The notes: a model not told the origin generated them from the letters alone. Positions 33,694 through 42,849 are shown, counted from the first letter of the stretch. The stretch is DNA of 64,000 bases from DASRHT01 sp035650355 (GCA_035650355.1 DASRHT010000077.1:30715-94714), one strand, 5' to 3'. Translations and numbers: made by a program.

Positions 33694-35016
33694 ATGAGTC
33701 GTCTAACGTCCTGGGAAGCGGCGCTGGTCAATCTGCTCGACAATTTTCACAGCGCGACGAATCCGCTCGATAGCAATTTTCAGAACGCGGTCCACGATTT
33801 TCAAAATATCGCCAAAGCCCTGATGGGCAGTGGCCCCGAGGCATTTCAGGGTCAGGCGGCCAGCGCGCTTGAGCAGGCTGTCGGTATCTGTCTCGCTCGC
33901 GACCAGGCGCTTATCGACGCGAATGTGTTAGGCCAGGGCGCTAAAGCTTCGACCGACTTTGCCCAAAAGATCAACGAGGCAACCAGTTGGGCAGATCCTT
34001 TCATTACCGATGAAACCGTACTGGCTGAAGTGCTCTCCGCGATGAGCATTTTCCAGGCCGCACAGTATGGAGCCAGCGCGATTCCTCAAGGGGTTGTAGG
34101 CTCGGTAGCGAAGCAGGTGAATCACCCGTCGCATTCCCTCGCTGCAGGGCTTGCGGCGAGGAACGCGGAGCAGACGCTGGGCGCTCTTGAAGGTATGGCC
34201 GATAATATCCACAGCGCAGTGTCTCCGTGGGAGCAAGCCCTCGCAGGCGATGTTAGCAACCATGCTGCTTTGTGGGAAACGGTAAAAGAGGTGTGGAACA
34301 AAGCCGAGAGCCTGTTTGAAATCCTGAAACAACTTGTGCATAACGACCGTTTCCAGAGCTTCGCGGATAGCCTCGAAAAGGACAAAGGCAGCTATATAGC
34401 AGCTCTTGGCTTCCTTTTGACCATGCTCGCTAATCCGCCGAAAGATCAAAATGAGTTTATGAGGGAACTGTATGGAGCGGGCTTGTCCTGGGGAGCAGCC
34501 TTTGTTCCGGGCCTTGATGTGGCAGTCGTTATCTTGGAAGGGGTCCACCAATTCGGGCCTGTGGTAGCCTCGGGACAGGATGCGGTTGCCACCGCTTTAA
34601 GCCGAGACTTTAACGATCCTCAACTCCTGGCCGAGTTACAATATACGGCCACCGGCATGAAGGAGGGTGCGGACAAGATAGAAGTAGGCTCCTTTTTTAA
34701 TGATTTGGGGGCGTTCCTCTATGATGGAAGTACGTACTCGCAAACCTATGGGCAGCAGCTAGGAAGGCAGGCTGAGCTGCAAGATTTGCGCAATTTGGGT
34801 CGCGACACCTGGCACATTGTTGATGGCACCTGGCAATTCTCGACCAATTTGGTTGGGGGCGGCCTTGATGACCTGACAGCCCTGGCTTTCGGAAAAAACG
34901 ATCCAGTAATTACGAATACAATCATTCACGGTATCAACGTCGGTACCCACTGGGTTGCCTCTGCGCCAGACAAGTTACTGCATGGAGCCGAGGATCTCGT
35001 TAACGATATTTTCTAA
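33694..35016 (+). CDS. Large WXG/LXG-like helical protein (ESX-type substrate or effector candidate)
   Basis: A 440-residue protein. The N-terminal about 110 residues form long helices with LMGSGPEAFQGQAASALEQAV, which fits the WXG-superfamily turn (a small hydrophobic-x-G then helix). The middle has hydrophobic helices (FLLTMLANPP, AGLSWGAAFVPGLDVAVVILEGVHQ) and the C-terminus another helical region ending GAEDLVNDIF. No catalytic motif of known toxins is visible. It follows the EspG-like gene by 24 bases with GAGAAAGG upstream. Secretion by a type VII-like system is inferred only from architecture; no EccC/EssC ATPase is in the window. Confidence 0.5.
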   Translation: MSRLTSWEAALVNLLDNFHSATNPLDSNFQNAVHDFQNIAKALMGSGPEAFQGQAASALEQAVGICLARDQALIDANVLGQGAKASTDFAQKINEATSWADPFITDETVLAEVLSAMSIFQAAQYGASAIPQGVVGSVAKQVNHPSHSLAAGLAARNAEQTLGALEGMADNIHSAVSPWEQALAGDVSNHAALWETVKEVWNKAESLFEILKQLVHNDRFQSFADSLEKDKGSYIAALGFLLTMLANPPKDQNEFMRELYGAGLSWGAAFVPGLDVAVVILEGVHQFGPVVASGQDAVATALSRDFNDPQLLAELQYTATGMKEGADKIEVGSFFNDLGAFLYDGSTYSQTYGQQLGRQAELQDLRNLGRDTWHIVDGTWQFSTNLVGGGLDDLTALAFGKNDPVITNTIIHGINVGTHWVASAPDKLLHGAEDLVNDIF

Positions 35017-35041
35017 CAAAAGACTATCCGGGGACTTTTTG

Positions 35042-35067
35042 GCAGCAGTCATAAAAATGACTGCTGC
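35042..35067. terminator. Hairpin between convergent genes, overlapping a stop codon
   Basis: Perfect 11-bp arms GCAGCAGTCAT and ATGACTGCTGC with an AAAA loop. It lies across the stop codon of the minus-strand oxidoreductase gene (35049). No clear T tract follows on either strand, so termination is only probable. Confidence 0.5.
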
Positions 35068-36323
35068 ATCTGCTTTACCACCTTATCAGCTAACTCAAGC
35101 GAGTAGTTTTGCCCACGGTCGTGCGGATAGACCTGAAACATATTTGCCACCCATAATCCTTCGAGAGGGGTACGCAGGGGAGGAATATGCTGTCGATACT
35201 CGGTTGTCACAATCGGCTGGGCAAAGGGCGCATGAAAAAGCCAGCTCTCCTGAATCCAGGCAGGCTGGAACGCGGGTACAATGTGCTGAATATGCGGTAC
35301 GAATTGCGCGATGACCTCTTCCTTACTCATAGTAAAGAGAGGATCGTTCATTGCGCGATAGTTACCGAAATACGCCAGGTGCCGCCCTCCGTATTCGGCG
35401 GGCGCGCGAAAGTTTGTATGCTCGACCATAGCCATAAAGGGGTAGCCACTATCGCAAATGTTGATCCAGTAGCAGTTCTCGGTCAGCTTGCGGTCCAGCG
35501 AGAGAATCAGGCAGTGCGCGCCATACGCCTGACCCCAGTCATATTTTGCGCGGTAGTCGTCCGGGAGCGCGGGAACGAGTCGGCAGGTGAGGCGCGTCGG
35601 CAGCGTTGAGAGCACGCGGTCAAACTCCCACGTTCCCTGGCCGGTCCTGACGTTCCAGCGCCCATCGATCTGTTTCACCTGCTCTACACGGGTACCGAGC
35701 AGGACTTTGCTTCCTTGCTGGCGGATGCGCTCTACCAGTCGTTCATAGACAAGCTGAAAGCCGCCGCGCAGATATCCGAGCTGCGTGGTACGATCATGGA
35801 AGCGCGCCCAGAACCAGGGCAGGGCGATTTGATCATAGAGCGCGCCAAATTTTCCGATAAATAGCGGCTCAAAGAGCATTTCGTAGGGATGTTTGCCCAT
35901 CCAGCGGCGCAGCCAGGGATCGGCGGTCTTCCCTTCCATCGGGCCAGGTCCGCTGAATTTGAGAAAAGCCGCCACCGCCGCCACGCGTAGACGCTCATCG
36001 ATACGCCAGGGCTTGAAGCGCAGGAGGGAAAGCGGCGAGTCCAGTTGATGGATCTCTCCCCCGATCAAGCTCACTGTGCGGGGCCGCAGCCATTCCAGCC
36101 GCTCGCCCAGCCCCAGCTCCTCTATCACGCTGATCGCCGTCTTATCCGTGCGGAAGAGGTGATGATAGAATTTTTCCAGCCAGACAGCGTCGATTTGAAA
36201 GCCTGCCGCCAGCCCACCCGCCACCTGCTCCTGCTCAAACACAATCACCGACTGACCGGCCTGAGCCAGTCGATATGCCGCCATCAGCCCTAATGCCCCC
36301 CCGCCGAGGACTGCGTATTCCAT
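35049..36323 (-). CDS. FAD-dependent oxidoreductase/amine oxidase-like protein
   Basis: A 424-residue flavoprotein with the N-terminal dinucleotide-binding motif VLGGGALGLMAAYRLAQAGQSVIVFEQE, a conserved second motif (VAGGLAAGFQID), a middle dominated by aromatic residues around a tunnel-like substrate site, and the late LEGLWVANMFQVYPHDRGQNYSLELADKV typical of FAD-contacting C-termini. It resembles the protoporphyrinogen-oxidase/NAD(P)-binding amine oxidase group and UDP-galactopyranose mutase-like proteins, used in cofactor or cell-envelope chemistry. Substrate not determinable. It ends facing the ESX-like operon. Confidence 0.85.
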   Translation of the reverse strand: MEYAVLGGGALGLMAAYRLAQAGQSVIVFEQEQVAGGLAAGFQIDAVWLEKFYHHLFRTDKTAISVIEELGLGERLEWLRPRTVSLIGGEIHQLDSPLSLLRFKPWRIDERLRVAAVAAFLKFSGPGPMEGKTADPWLRRWMGKHPYEMLFEPLFIGKFGALYDQIALPWFWARFHDRTTQLGYLRGGFQLVYERLVERIRQQGSKVLLGTRVEQVKQIDGRWNVRTGQGTWEFDRVLSTLPTRLTCRLVPALPDDYRAKYDWGQAYGAHCLILSLDRKLTENCYWINICDSGYPFMAMVEHTNFRAPAEYGGRHLAYFGNYRAMNDPLFTMSKEEVIAQFVPHIQHIVPAFQPAWIQESWLFHAPFAQPIVTTEYRQHIPPLRTPLEGLWVANMFQVYPHDRGQNYSLELADKVVKQMQQSFL

Positions 36324-36485
36324 GCCAATTTTCCCATTCTTTGATGCAATGATGTATTCTAATTTTTGTTCATTCTAACACAACAGGAGCAACAACGGTA
36401 TTGCTCATTTACCTGAAGCGGTGTATCCTGGACACAAATTGAAAATAAGGAGCTGTATTACGCGCTACCAAGCGACAATCAGAGC

Positions 36486-37355
36486 ATGAATATACCTTGC
36501 ACACATCTACTAACCTGCCCCGTCTGTAACGCGGCACTTGCCGAAACCGATCAAACGCTCAAATGCGCTAACCGACACAGCTTCGATATTGCGCAGGAGG
36601 GTTATATTAACCTTTTACTCAAAAGGCTGCCCGGCGATAGCAAAGCAATGTTACAGGCGCGACGGAACTTTCTTGAGCGCGATCACTATCGCCCCCTCTC
36701 TGATATGCTGAACGAGCTTGTTTCCGGCCATATCTATAACACCTCTTCACCAGTCAATATCCTGGATGCAGGTTGTGGCGAAGGCTACTATTTGGGCCGT
36801 TTGCAACAATACCTGACGGTCAGGCAACCAGTAATACAAAGTTGCTGCGTTGGCGTAGATATCTCGAAAGACGCGATCCGTATGGCGGCCAAACGCTACC
36901 AGGAAATGCTTTTCGTCGTCACTAATCTTAAAGAGTGTTTGGTCTTCGCTGATGATACGTTTCAGGTGCTCTTAAACATTTTTGCACCGAGAAATGCTCA
37001 GGAGTATGCTCGTGTGCTGGCTCCTGGTGGCTTGCTGGTGGTGGTTATTCCTGGTCCCACGCACCTGCTACAATTGCGTTCCGCTCTCCATCTCTTGAGC
37101 ATTGAGCAGGATAAGCAGCAGCATATCATCGAGCAGTTTGCATCTCAGTTTGATCTTATTACGGCTGTTCCACTGGCTTACGAGATACACTTGACCGGGG
37201 CTGAGATTGCCCTGGCCGTGACGATGACGCCCAATTACTGGCATATGTCTGAAGAAACGAAGCGGGGCATGGCGGAGGTAACGGAGATGCAAACGCAGGT
37301 TGAGTTTATGTGTTTATTGTTACGGAAAAAATCTTACGAGGGGATGGTGTCATGA
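36486..37355 (+). CDS. rlmA: 23S rRNA (guanine-N1)-methyltransferase, RlmA-like
   Basis: A 289-residue methyltransferase whose N-terminus has the RlmA zinc module: LTCPVCNAAL..LKCANRHSFDIAQEGYINLL, characteristic of the enzymes that modify G745/G748 of 23S rRNA. The SAM-binding part has VNILDAGCGEGYYLGRL and VGVDISKDAIRMAAK, and LLNIFAPRNAQEYARVLAPGGLLVVVIP downstream. Its stop overlaps the start of the next gene by four bases, so the two are coupled. In some bacteria RlmA-type enzymes influence macrolide/tylosin sensitivity. Which guanine it modifies cannot be told. Confidence 0.9.
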   Translation: MNIPCTHLLTCPVCNAALAETDQTLKCANRHSFDIAQEGYINLLLKRLPGDSKAMLQARRNFLERDHYRPLSDMLNELVSGHIYNTSSPVNILDAGCGEGYYLGRLQQYLTVRQPVIQSCCVGVDISKDAIRMAAKRYQEMLFVVTNLKECLVFADDTFQVLLNIFAPRNAQEYARVLAPGGLLVVVIPGPTHLLQLRSALHLLSIEQDKQQHIIEQFASQFDLITAVPLAYEIHLTGAEIALAVTMTPNYWHMSEETKRGMAEVTEMQTQVEFMCLLLRKKSYEGMVS

Positions 37356-37861
37356 AGCGAATTCTTTTGACGGGAATGTCTGGAACCGGCAAGTCCACGA
37401 TCATTGGCAATCTTGCCGCTCGCGGATACAAGGCTGTGGATGCTGACTGTGATGAGTTCTCCCAGTGGGTAGAGGTCGAAGGCTCCGCGGATGCCGAAAT
37501 TACGCCGGTGGATGGGAATAGGGATTGGGTGTGGCGAGAGGATCGCATTCAAGACCTCTTGTCCTCCGAAGACGCCGATGTGCTGTTCGTGAGCGGGTGT
37601 GCGGAGAATATGCCGAAATTCTATCCTCAATTCGACCTCATCGTCCTGCTGAGTGCGCCGACTTCGATCATTGAACAACGATTGCATACCAGGACCACCA
37701 ATCAGTACGGCAAGCGGCCCAATGAGGTCGCTCGCGTGCTGAGTTTGGTGGAAAGCGTAGAGCCGCTATTGCGACGTGCTGCCAGATACGAGATCGATAC
37801 CAGTGCCCCTCTTGAAGAGGTCGTGGCAACCTTACTTCGACTGGTGCAGTCACCGCCATGA
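37352..37861 (+). CDS. Small P-loop kinase (shikimate kinase/AAA-like)
   Basis: From ATG 37352 (overlapping the rlmA stop as ATGA) it encodes 169 residues. GMSGTGKSTIIGNLA is the Walker A loop, DADCDEF the base/acid site after it, and LFVSGCAENMPKFYPQFDLIVLL the Walker B-like strand. A RLHTRTTNQYGKRPNEVARV segment looks like the lid region. Nucleoside monophosphate/shikimate-kinase-like phosphotransferases share this plan; the phosphate acceptor is unknown. A good terminator follows at 37873. Confidence 0.82.
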   Translation: MKRILLTGMSGTGKSTIIGNLAARGYKAVDADCDEFSQWVEVEGSADAEITPVDGNRDWVWREDRIQDLLSSEDADVLFVSGCAENMPKFYPQFDLIVLLSAPTSIIEQRLHTRTTNQYGKRPNEVARVLSLVESVEPLLRRAARYEIDTSAPLEEVVATLLRLVQSPP

Positions 37862-37872
37862 TGCTTTCTCTG

Positions 37873-37900
37873 ATGCTGGCATGGCTCACCATGCCAGCAT
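37873..37900 (+). terminator. Terminator after the rlmA-kinase pair
   Basis: A perfect 12-bp stem, ATGCTGGCATGG and CCATGCCAGCAT (37873-37884, 37889-37900), has a CTCA loop and TTTTC following on the plus strand. Confidence 0.75.
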
Positions 37901-37987
37901 TTTCGTCCGAAAAGCCTGAATCACATATATCAGCAAGACCGCGATGAGGTTTGATGTATATGATACCCGGCAAACATTTTCATCACA

Positions 37988-39472
37988 TCAGTGCGTCACT
38001 TCCTGTCCTGGTGTCCAGCGCAAGTTTGGTTTGCGAGCGGCAAGGGCCTGGTCAAGTCGGCCCACAACGGTGGTGTGGGGGGCGGTCTTGACAATCTCGG
38101 GGTTGGTGCGCACTTCTGCGGCGATCTGGCGCATCACGCTCACAAAGTAGTCCAGCGTCTCGCGCGTCTCCGTCTCGGTCGGCTCGATCATCATGGCTTC
38201 ATGGACGATCAGCGGGAAGTAGATGGTTGGCGCGTACATGCCGAAGTCGAGCAGGCGCTTGGCAATATCAAGGGCCGCAACGCCGAATTCCTCTTTCTGG
38301 CGCTGCGCTGTCACCACAAACTCGTGCTGGCAGGTTGGTGGATAAGCGATCTCGTAATCGGACTCCAGTTCGTACTTGAGATAGTTCGCGTTGAGAATGG
38401 CGCTCTCAGCAACGTGGCGCAGGCCATCGGGACCATAGGTGCGAATGTAGGTGTAGGCGCGTACCAGCACGCCGAAGTTGCCCATATTGGCACGCACCTT
38501 GCCGATTGATTGGGGGCCGGCCTCCTGCCAATAGTAGCCATGCTCATTTTTTGCTGGCAACGGGCCGGGCAAAAACGAGACCAGGTGCTCTTTAACGCCG
38601 ATGGGTCCCGCGCCCGGGCCGCCGCCACCGTGAGGAGTGCTGCACGTTTTATGCAGGTTAAAATGCACCACGTCAAAGCCCATATCACCTGGACGCGTAA
38701 TGCCCAGCACCGCGTTGGCATTGGCGCCATCGTAATAGAGCTGGCCGCCGACTTTGTGTACCATGCGGGCTATTTCCAGAATGTTGCCGTCGAACAGGCC
38801 CAGCGTATTGGGATTGGTCATCATAATTGCCGCGATATTCAGGCCGTTCGCCTCCAGCAGCACTTTCAGGTGCTCCATCTCAATGCCGCCGGTCTGCGGA
38901 TCGGTCTTGACTTCCACGGCTTTGTAATCAGCCAGGGTCGCGCTGGCGGGATTGGTGCCGTGGGCATTATCGGGGATCAGGACGAGATTGCGATGCCCTT
39001 CGTTGCGGCTGTGATGATAGGCTTTGATCAGCATCAGCCCGGTAAGTTCACCATGCGCGCCGGCGGAAGGTTGCAGCGTCACGCGGGTCATGCCTGCGAT
39101 TTCTGCCAGGTATTGTTCAAGCTCGTAGATCAACTGAATGGCTCCCTGCACTGTCTCTTCCGACTGCAAGGGATGGATGCGCGCGAAGCCAGGCAAAGAG
39201 GCCATATCCTCGTTGATCTTGGGGTTATACTTCATCGTGCAGGAGCCAAGAGGATAGAAACCTGTGTCAACGCCGAAGTTACGCTGCGAGAGGTGCGTAT
39301 AGTGGCGCACCACTTCTATCTCGCTGACCTCGGGCAGAGGAGCTGGCTGCTCACGCAAGAGATGGGCAGGGATCATGCTCTCCGACGCTTCCGTGGGAAC
39401 ATCCATACTCGCCATTGTCGCTGCACGACGACCAGGGGCTCCCTTCTCAAAAATCAAGCTTTCGACGCTCAT
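37988..39472 (-). CDS. gcvPB: Glycine dehydrogenase (decarboxylating) subunit 2
   Basis: The C-terminal half of the split P protein (494 residues), with the PLP lysine in DVVHFNLHKTCSTPHGGGGPG, GSCTMKYNPKINE near the N-terminus and LQPSAGAHGELTGLM. With GcvPA it decarboxylates glycine and transfers the aminomethyl group to lipoylated GcvH. It overlaps the gcvPA stop by four bases (ATGA), so translation is coupled. A small N-terminal extension (residues 1-30) precedes the family start. It is the last gene of the minus-strand gcv operon and ends near 37988, facing the P-loop kinase gene. Confidence 0.96.
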   Translation of the reverse strand: MSVESLIFEKGAPGRRAATMASMDVPTEASESMIPAHLLREQPAPLPEVSEIEVVRHYTHLSQRNFGVDTGFYPLGSCTMKYNPKINEDMASLPGFARIHPLQSEETVQGAIQLIYELEQYLAEIAGMTRVTLQPSAGAHGELTGLMLIKAYHHSRNEGHRNLVLIPDNAHGTNPASATLADYKAVEVKTDPQTGGIEMEHLKVLLEANGLNIAAIMMTNPNTLGLFDGNILEIARMVHKVGGQLYYDGANANAVLGITRPGDMGFDVVHFNLHKTCSTPHGGGGPGAGPIGVKEHLVSFLPGPLPAKNEHGYYWQEAGPQSIGKVRANMGNFGVLVRAYTYIRTYGPDGLRHVAESAILNANYLKYELESDYEIAYPPTCQHEFVVTAQRQKEEFGVAALDIAKRLLDFGMYAPTIYFPLIVHEAMMIEPTETETRETLDYFVSVMRQIAAEVRTNPEIVKTAPHTTVVGRLDQALAARKPNLRWTPGQEVTH

Positions 39473-40821
39473 GCCTGCACCTCCCTCAATGCTGCGACCA
39501 GCCGGTCAATATCCTCTTTTGTGCGCGTCTCCGTTACGCAGAAAAGCATATAGTCATCCATGCCTGGATAGCTTTTACCGAGTGGATAGCCTCCAATGAT
39601 ATCCAACTTCGTCAGGTGTTGCTCCAGTTTCTCGGCGGAGATGGGCAACTTAACCACAAACTCATCGAAGAAGGGAGAGCTGAACGCGGCGGTAAAGCCT
39701 GGAATGGCGATAATCTGGCGGAAGGCGTAATGAGCTTTTTGCAGGCAGAGTTCGCTCATCTCGCGAAATCCCTGCTTGCCCAGAGCCGCGAGGAAGATCG
39801 TCGCGCCCACCGCCAGTAAGGATTGATTGGTACAGATATTAGAGGTTGCACGCTCGCGACGAATATGCTGCTCGCGCGTCTGCAATGTCAGGACATAGCC
39901 CGTCTGCTGCTTCCCTCCCTCCTCAATCGTCTGCCCAACGAGTCGTCCGGGCAGGAGACGCATAAACTTTTGCTTTGCCGCCATAAAGCCGAGCGCCGGG
40001 GCGCCGTAGCTCATCGTATTGCCGAAGCTCATCATCTCGCCTACCGCGATATCGGCTCCATATGCGCCAGGAGGGGCGAGGATGCCCAGGGAGGCGGGTT
40101 CGGTAATTGTCGTGACAAAAAGCGCCTTCCCTTTGTGGGCAACAGGCTCGATGGCGCGTACATCTTCGACGCAGCCAAAGAAGTTCGGCTGCTGGATCAC
40201 AACGGCGGCGGTAGTGGGGCCGACGGCGGCATCAAGCGCCTCCAGGGATGTGACCCCGTTCTGCATCGGCACCTCTTTGACCGTGAAGCCGCGCGAGAAG
40301 GCATAGGTATGCAGCACGCGGCGATATTGTGGATCGACGGCAGCCGATATGACCACCTCACCCCGCCCGCCGGGACCGAGAGCCAGCAGGACCGCCTCGA
40401 CCAGCGCCGTCGAGCCATCGTAGAGCGAGGCGTTGGCGATATCCAGCCCCGTCACCTGGCAGACCATCGTCTGAAATTCGTAGATGGCCTGTAGCATGCC
40501 CTGGCTCACCTCCGGCTGATAGGGCGTGTACGAGGTCACAAATTCCGAACGGCGCTGCAGATGTGGCACAACGCTGGGAATAGCATGATCGTACGTGCCA
40601 GCTCCCAGGAAAGAGATGGTCGAGTCTAAATTTTTGTTTTTTGCCGCCATCTGGCTCAGAAGGCGCTTCAGTTCTGGCTCAGGTAGTGCGGGCGGCAGAT
40701 CAAGCGGACGACGCAGGCGCACGTTTTCCGGCACCGGCGTCAGCAAATCCTCAATGGTGCTGAGGTCCATATGCTCCAGCATCGCCTGCTGCTCTTCCGC
40801 TGTATTGGGTATGTAGCTCAT
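39469..40821 (-). CDS. gcvPA: Glycine dehydrogenase (decarboxylating) subunit 1
   Basis: The N-terminal half of the split P protein (450 residues). MSYIPNTAEEQQAMLEHM, FLGAGTYDHAIPSVVPHLQRRSEF, TSYTPYQPEVSQGMLQAIYEFQT and the late DDYMLFCVTETRTKEDID are all standard. ATG 40821 has GAGGGGG close upstream. The gene is separated from gcvH by 189 bases that contain a perfect 12-bp hairpin (40918-40978). It forms an alpha-beta complex with GcvPB. Confidence 0.96.
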   Translation of the reverse strand: MSYIPNTAEEQQAMLEHMDLSTIEDLLTPVPENVRLRRPLDLPPALPEPELKRLLSQMAAKNKNLDSTISFLGAGTYDHAIPSVVPHLQRRSEFVTSYTPYQPEVSQGMLQAIYEFQTMVCQVTGLDIANASLYDGSTALVEAVLLALGPGGRGEVVISAAVDPQYRRVLHTYAFSRGFTVKEVPMQNGVTSLEALDAAVGPTTAAVVIQQPNFFGCVEDVRAIEPVAHKGKALFVTTITEPASLGILAPPGAYGADIAVGEMMSFGNTMSYGAPALGFMAAKQKFMRLLPGRLVGQTIEEGGKQQTGYVLTLQTREQHIRRERATSNICTNQSLLAVGATIFLAALGKQGFREMSELCLQKAHYAFRQIIAIPGFTAAFSSPFFDEFVVKLPISAEKLEQHLTKLDIIGGYPLGKSYPGMDDYMLFCVTETRTKEDIDRLVAALREVQA

Positions 40822-40917
40822 ATCAAACCCCCTCGGTGTCTGGAAGCTCCCCAGAAATAAATTGCTTTATTTGGGCACTGGCACACAAGGGGAGCTATGA
40901 TGGATGTTATGGTACTG

Positions 40918-40978
40918 CAAAGTAGCATGCTTCTCCAGCATTGCCTGCGCTACAGCTTCAGAGAAACATGCTACTTTG
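40918..40978 (-). repeat. Hairpin in the gcvH-gcvPA gap
   Basis: CAAAGTAGCATG (40918-40929) and CATGCTACTTTG (40967-40978) are perfect 12-bp arms with a 37-base loop that has its own TTCTC..GAGAA pairing. It lies between gcvH and gcvPA and may act as an intercistronic attenuator, processing site or mobile palindrome. Confidence 0.55.
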
Positions 40979-41010
40979 GGGCGTTGGAGTTTCTTTAATT
41001 ATACCGCAGG

Positions 41011-41406
41011 TTAGCGTCCCTGGATATACTTGACATATTCTTCAGCGTTCATCAGTTGATCAAGCTCTGCGCGACTGGAAGGCTTGATTACAAGCATCCA
41101 TCCCTTATCATAAGGGTTATCGTTGATCAGTTCGGGGCGCTCCTTTAGCTCTTCGTTCACTTTGACAACCTGGCCACTGATAGGAGAAATAAGCTCAGAT
41201 GTGGCCTTGACTGATTCGATATCGCCAAATTTTGCCTCGGAGGCGACTTCCTGGCTGCCATCCCACGGCAGGTCAATGTAGACAATGTCGCCGAGTTGAT
41301 CCTGCGCATAGTCGGTAATGCCAATCACGACCTCATCGCCTTCAACCCTGACCCACTCATCTGTTCTGCTGTATTTCAAATTACCCGGATGATTTAGGCT
41401 TGCCAT
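41011..41406 (-). CDS. gcvH: Glycine cleavage system H protein
   Basis: A 131-residue H protein, normal length. LKYSRTDEWVRVEGDEVVIGITDYAQ opens the fold, and the lipoyl lysine lies in FGDIESVKATSELISPISG. DNPYDKGWMLVIKPS is conserved near the end. Lipoylated GcvH shuttles the aminomethyl group among P, T and L proteins. The gene lies between gcvT and gcvPA in the same minus-strand run. AAGGGAG precedes ATG 41406. No glycine riboswitch was seen before gcvT, and no dihydrolipoamide dehydrogenase (L protein) is nearby. Confidence 0.97.
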   Translation of the reverse strand: MASLNHPGNLKYSRTDEWVRVEGDEVVIGITDYAQDQLGDIVYIDLPWDGSQEVASEAKFGDIESVKATSELISPISGQVVKVNEELKERPELINDNPYDKGWMLVIKPSSRAELDQLMNAEEYVKYIQGR

Positions 41407-41460
41407 TATGTGTATCTCCCTTCTTCAGGACGATCTCCTGTTGCCAACAGTGTATTAGAT

Positions 41461-41626
41461 AGTGTTTGATTCTCGTCGCCATCGCCCGTCAGGGCGAGCA
41501 TCGGTTTTTTGGATGATGCCACAACGGGACTTCGCCCCGTTGTGGCATCATCCAAAATCGTTGGTGAGCGCCGCAGGTGCGAGCCCTCAGCGAGCAAGCC
41601 CGCGGCGAATACCGTCATCAAACATT
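41461..41626. repeat. Palindromic element in the gcvT-gcvH gap
   Basis: Perfect 22-bp arms (41507-41528 with 41536-41557), starting TTTTGGATGATGCC and ending GGCATCATCCAAAA, have a 7-base loop. The outer ends GTGTTTGAT (near 41462) and ATCAAACAT (near 41618) are also inverted, so the whole spacer may be one palindromic insertion. It contains a UUCG-like CTTCG turn and would form a stable RNA structure between the two cistrons. Confidence 0.6.
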
Positions 41627-41628
41627 CT

Positions 41629-42747
41629 CTACTTGCGCTTATAAAATGGTAATGCCACGATCTGAGCGGCAAGACGCTTGCCGCGAATCTCTATCTGTAC
41701 AGGATGCCCAACCACAGCATGCGCGGCCTCGACATAGCCCATACCAATATTTTTGTGAACGGTCGGACCGGGAGCGCCGCTGGTGAGCGTTCCGATCTGC
41801 TGATCGGTGTCGTAAATAGGATACCCACCGCGCGGCACCCCACGTTCAAGCAACTCAATGCCGACGAGCAAGCGTTGCGGGCCTTGCTGCTTGACCTGGA
41901 GCAAGAACTCACGCCCGATAAAATTGCCCTTGTTCAATTTCACGGTCCAGCCCAGTCTTGCCTCCAGGGGATTGGTCTTTTCATCCAGTTCGTGACCGTA
42001 GAGGCAGAGGCCAGCTTCCAGACGCAGCGTGTCGCGCGCGCCCAGACCCGTGGGGAGCAGTCCGTATGGTTTGCCTGCTGCGAGCAGATCGTTCCACAGC
42101 CTGACCACATCCACCGGAGCGCAGTAGAGTTCAAAGCCGTCCTCACCCGTGTAGCCGGTGCGCGAGATGAGACAGTTTATTGCGTTCACCATCCCTGCTG
42201 CGCAATGATAGTAGTGAATGCCTGCCAGGTCGGTCTCAGTCAACCGCTGGAGAATCGTCTGAGCGGCGGGTCCTTGCAGGGCGAGCAAGGCAGTTGTATC
42301 TGATTGATTCGTGACCATAACATGCTGGAAGTGCTTCGCCTGTCCCTGCACCCACGCAAAATCCTTCTCGATATTGCCCGCATTAACCACCAGCATGTAT
42401 TGCTGTTCCGCCAGGCGATAGATCAGCAAATCATCTATCACTCCCGCATCGGATAGGCAGAGTTGGGTATAGAGGGCCTGATGGATAACGAGGCGTGAGA
42501 CATCATTAGGCACCAGGTATTGCAGGAAAGCCAGGGCATCCTGCCCCTCCACCTTGAACTCGCCCATGTGGCTCACGTCGAAGAGGCCCGCGTGGGTACG
42601 CACCGCCTCGTGCTCCTCCAAAATACTGCTATATTGCACGGGCATTTCCCAGCCGCCGAACTCCACCATGCGAGCTCCGAGTTGGCAATGTTGCTCGTAG
42701 AGCGGCGTGCGCTTCAGCCGGGCGACGGCGCTGTCGTGTGTTGTCAT
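41629..42747 (-). CDS. gcvT: Aminomethyltransferase, glycine cleavage T protein
   Basis: From ATG 42747 (GGAG eight bases upstream; the longer frame to 42840 runs into upstream repeats) the protein has 372 residues. TPLYEQHCQLGARMVEFGGWEMPVQYSS is the family start, HMGEFKVEGQDALAFLQYL follows, then CLISRTGYTGEDGFELYC and IGLGARDTLRLEAGLCLYG-like text near the folate site. It transfers the one-carbon unit from the H protein to tetrahydrofolate. It is the promoter-proximal gene of the gcv run. A MITE lies directly upstream (42850-43022). Confidence 0.96.
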   Translation of the reverse strand: MTTHDSAVARLKRTPLYEQHCQLGARMVEFGGWEMPVQYSSILEEHEAVRTHAGLFDVSHMGEFKVEGQDALAFLQYLVPNDVSRLVIHQALYTQLCLSDAGVIDDLLIYRLAEQQYMLVVNAGNIEKDFAWVQGQAKHFQHVMVTNQSDTTALLALQGPAAQTILQRLTETDLAGIHYYHCAAGMVNAINCLISRTGYTGEDGFELYCAPVDVVRLWNDLLAAGKPYGLLPTGLGARDTLRLEAGLCLYGHELDEKTNPLEARLGWTVKLNKGNFIGREFLLQVKQQGPQRLLVGIELLERGVPRGGYPIYDTDQQIGTLTSGAPGPTVHKNIGMGYVEAAHAVVGHPVQIEIRGKRLAAQIVALPFYKRK

Positions 42748-42849
42748 CAAAATACTCCAATGCGCTTCAGAAGGTGTTGCATCACTAGTGGATACCAATT
42801 TCACTATATCAGATTTTATGGCTGGCGTCGAGGGGAACACAACAGGCAG

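Noticed and set aside
38510..39553. A 347-codon plus-strand open frame
   Set aside because: It is antisense to gcvPB, has no recognisable domain or ribosome site and arises from GC-rich codons.
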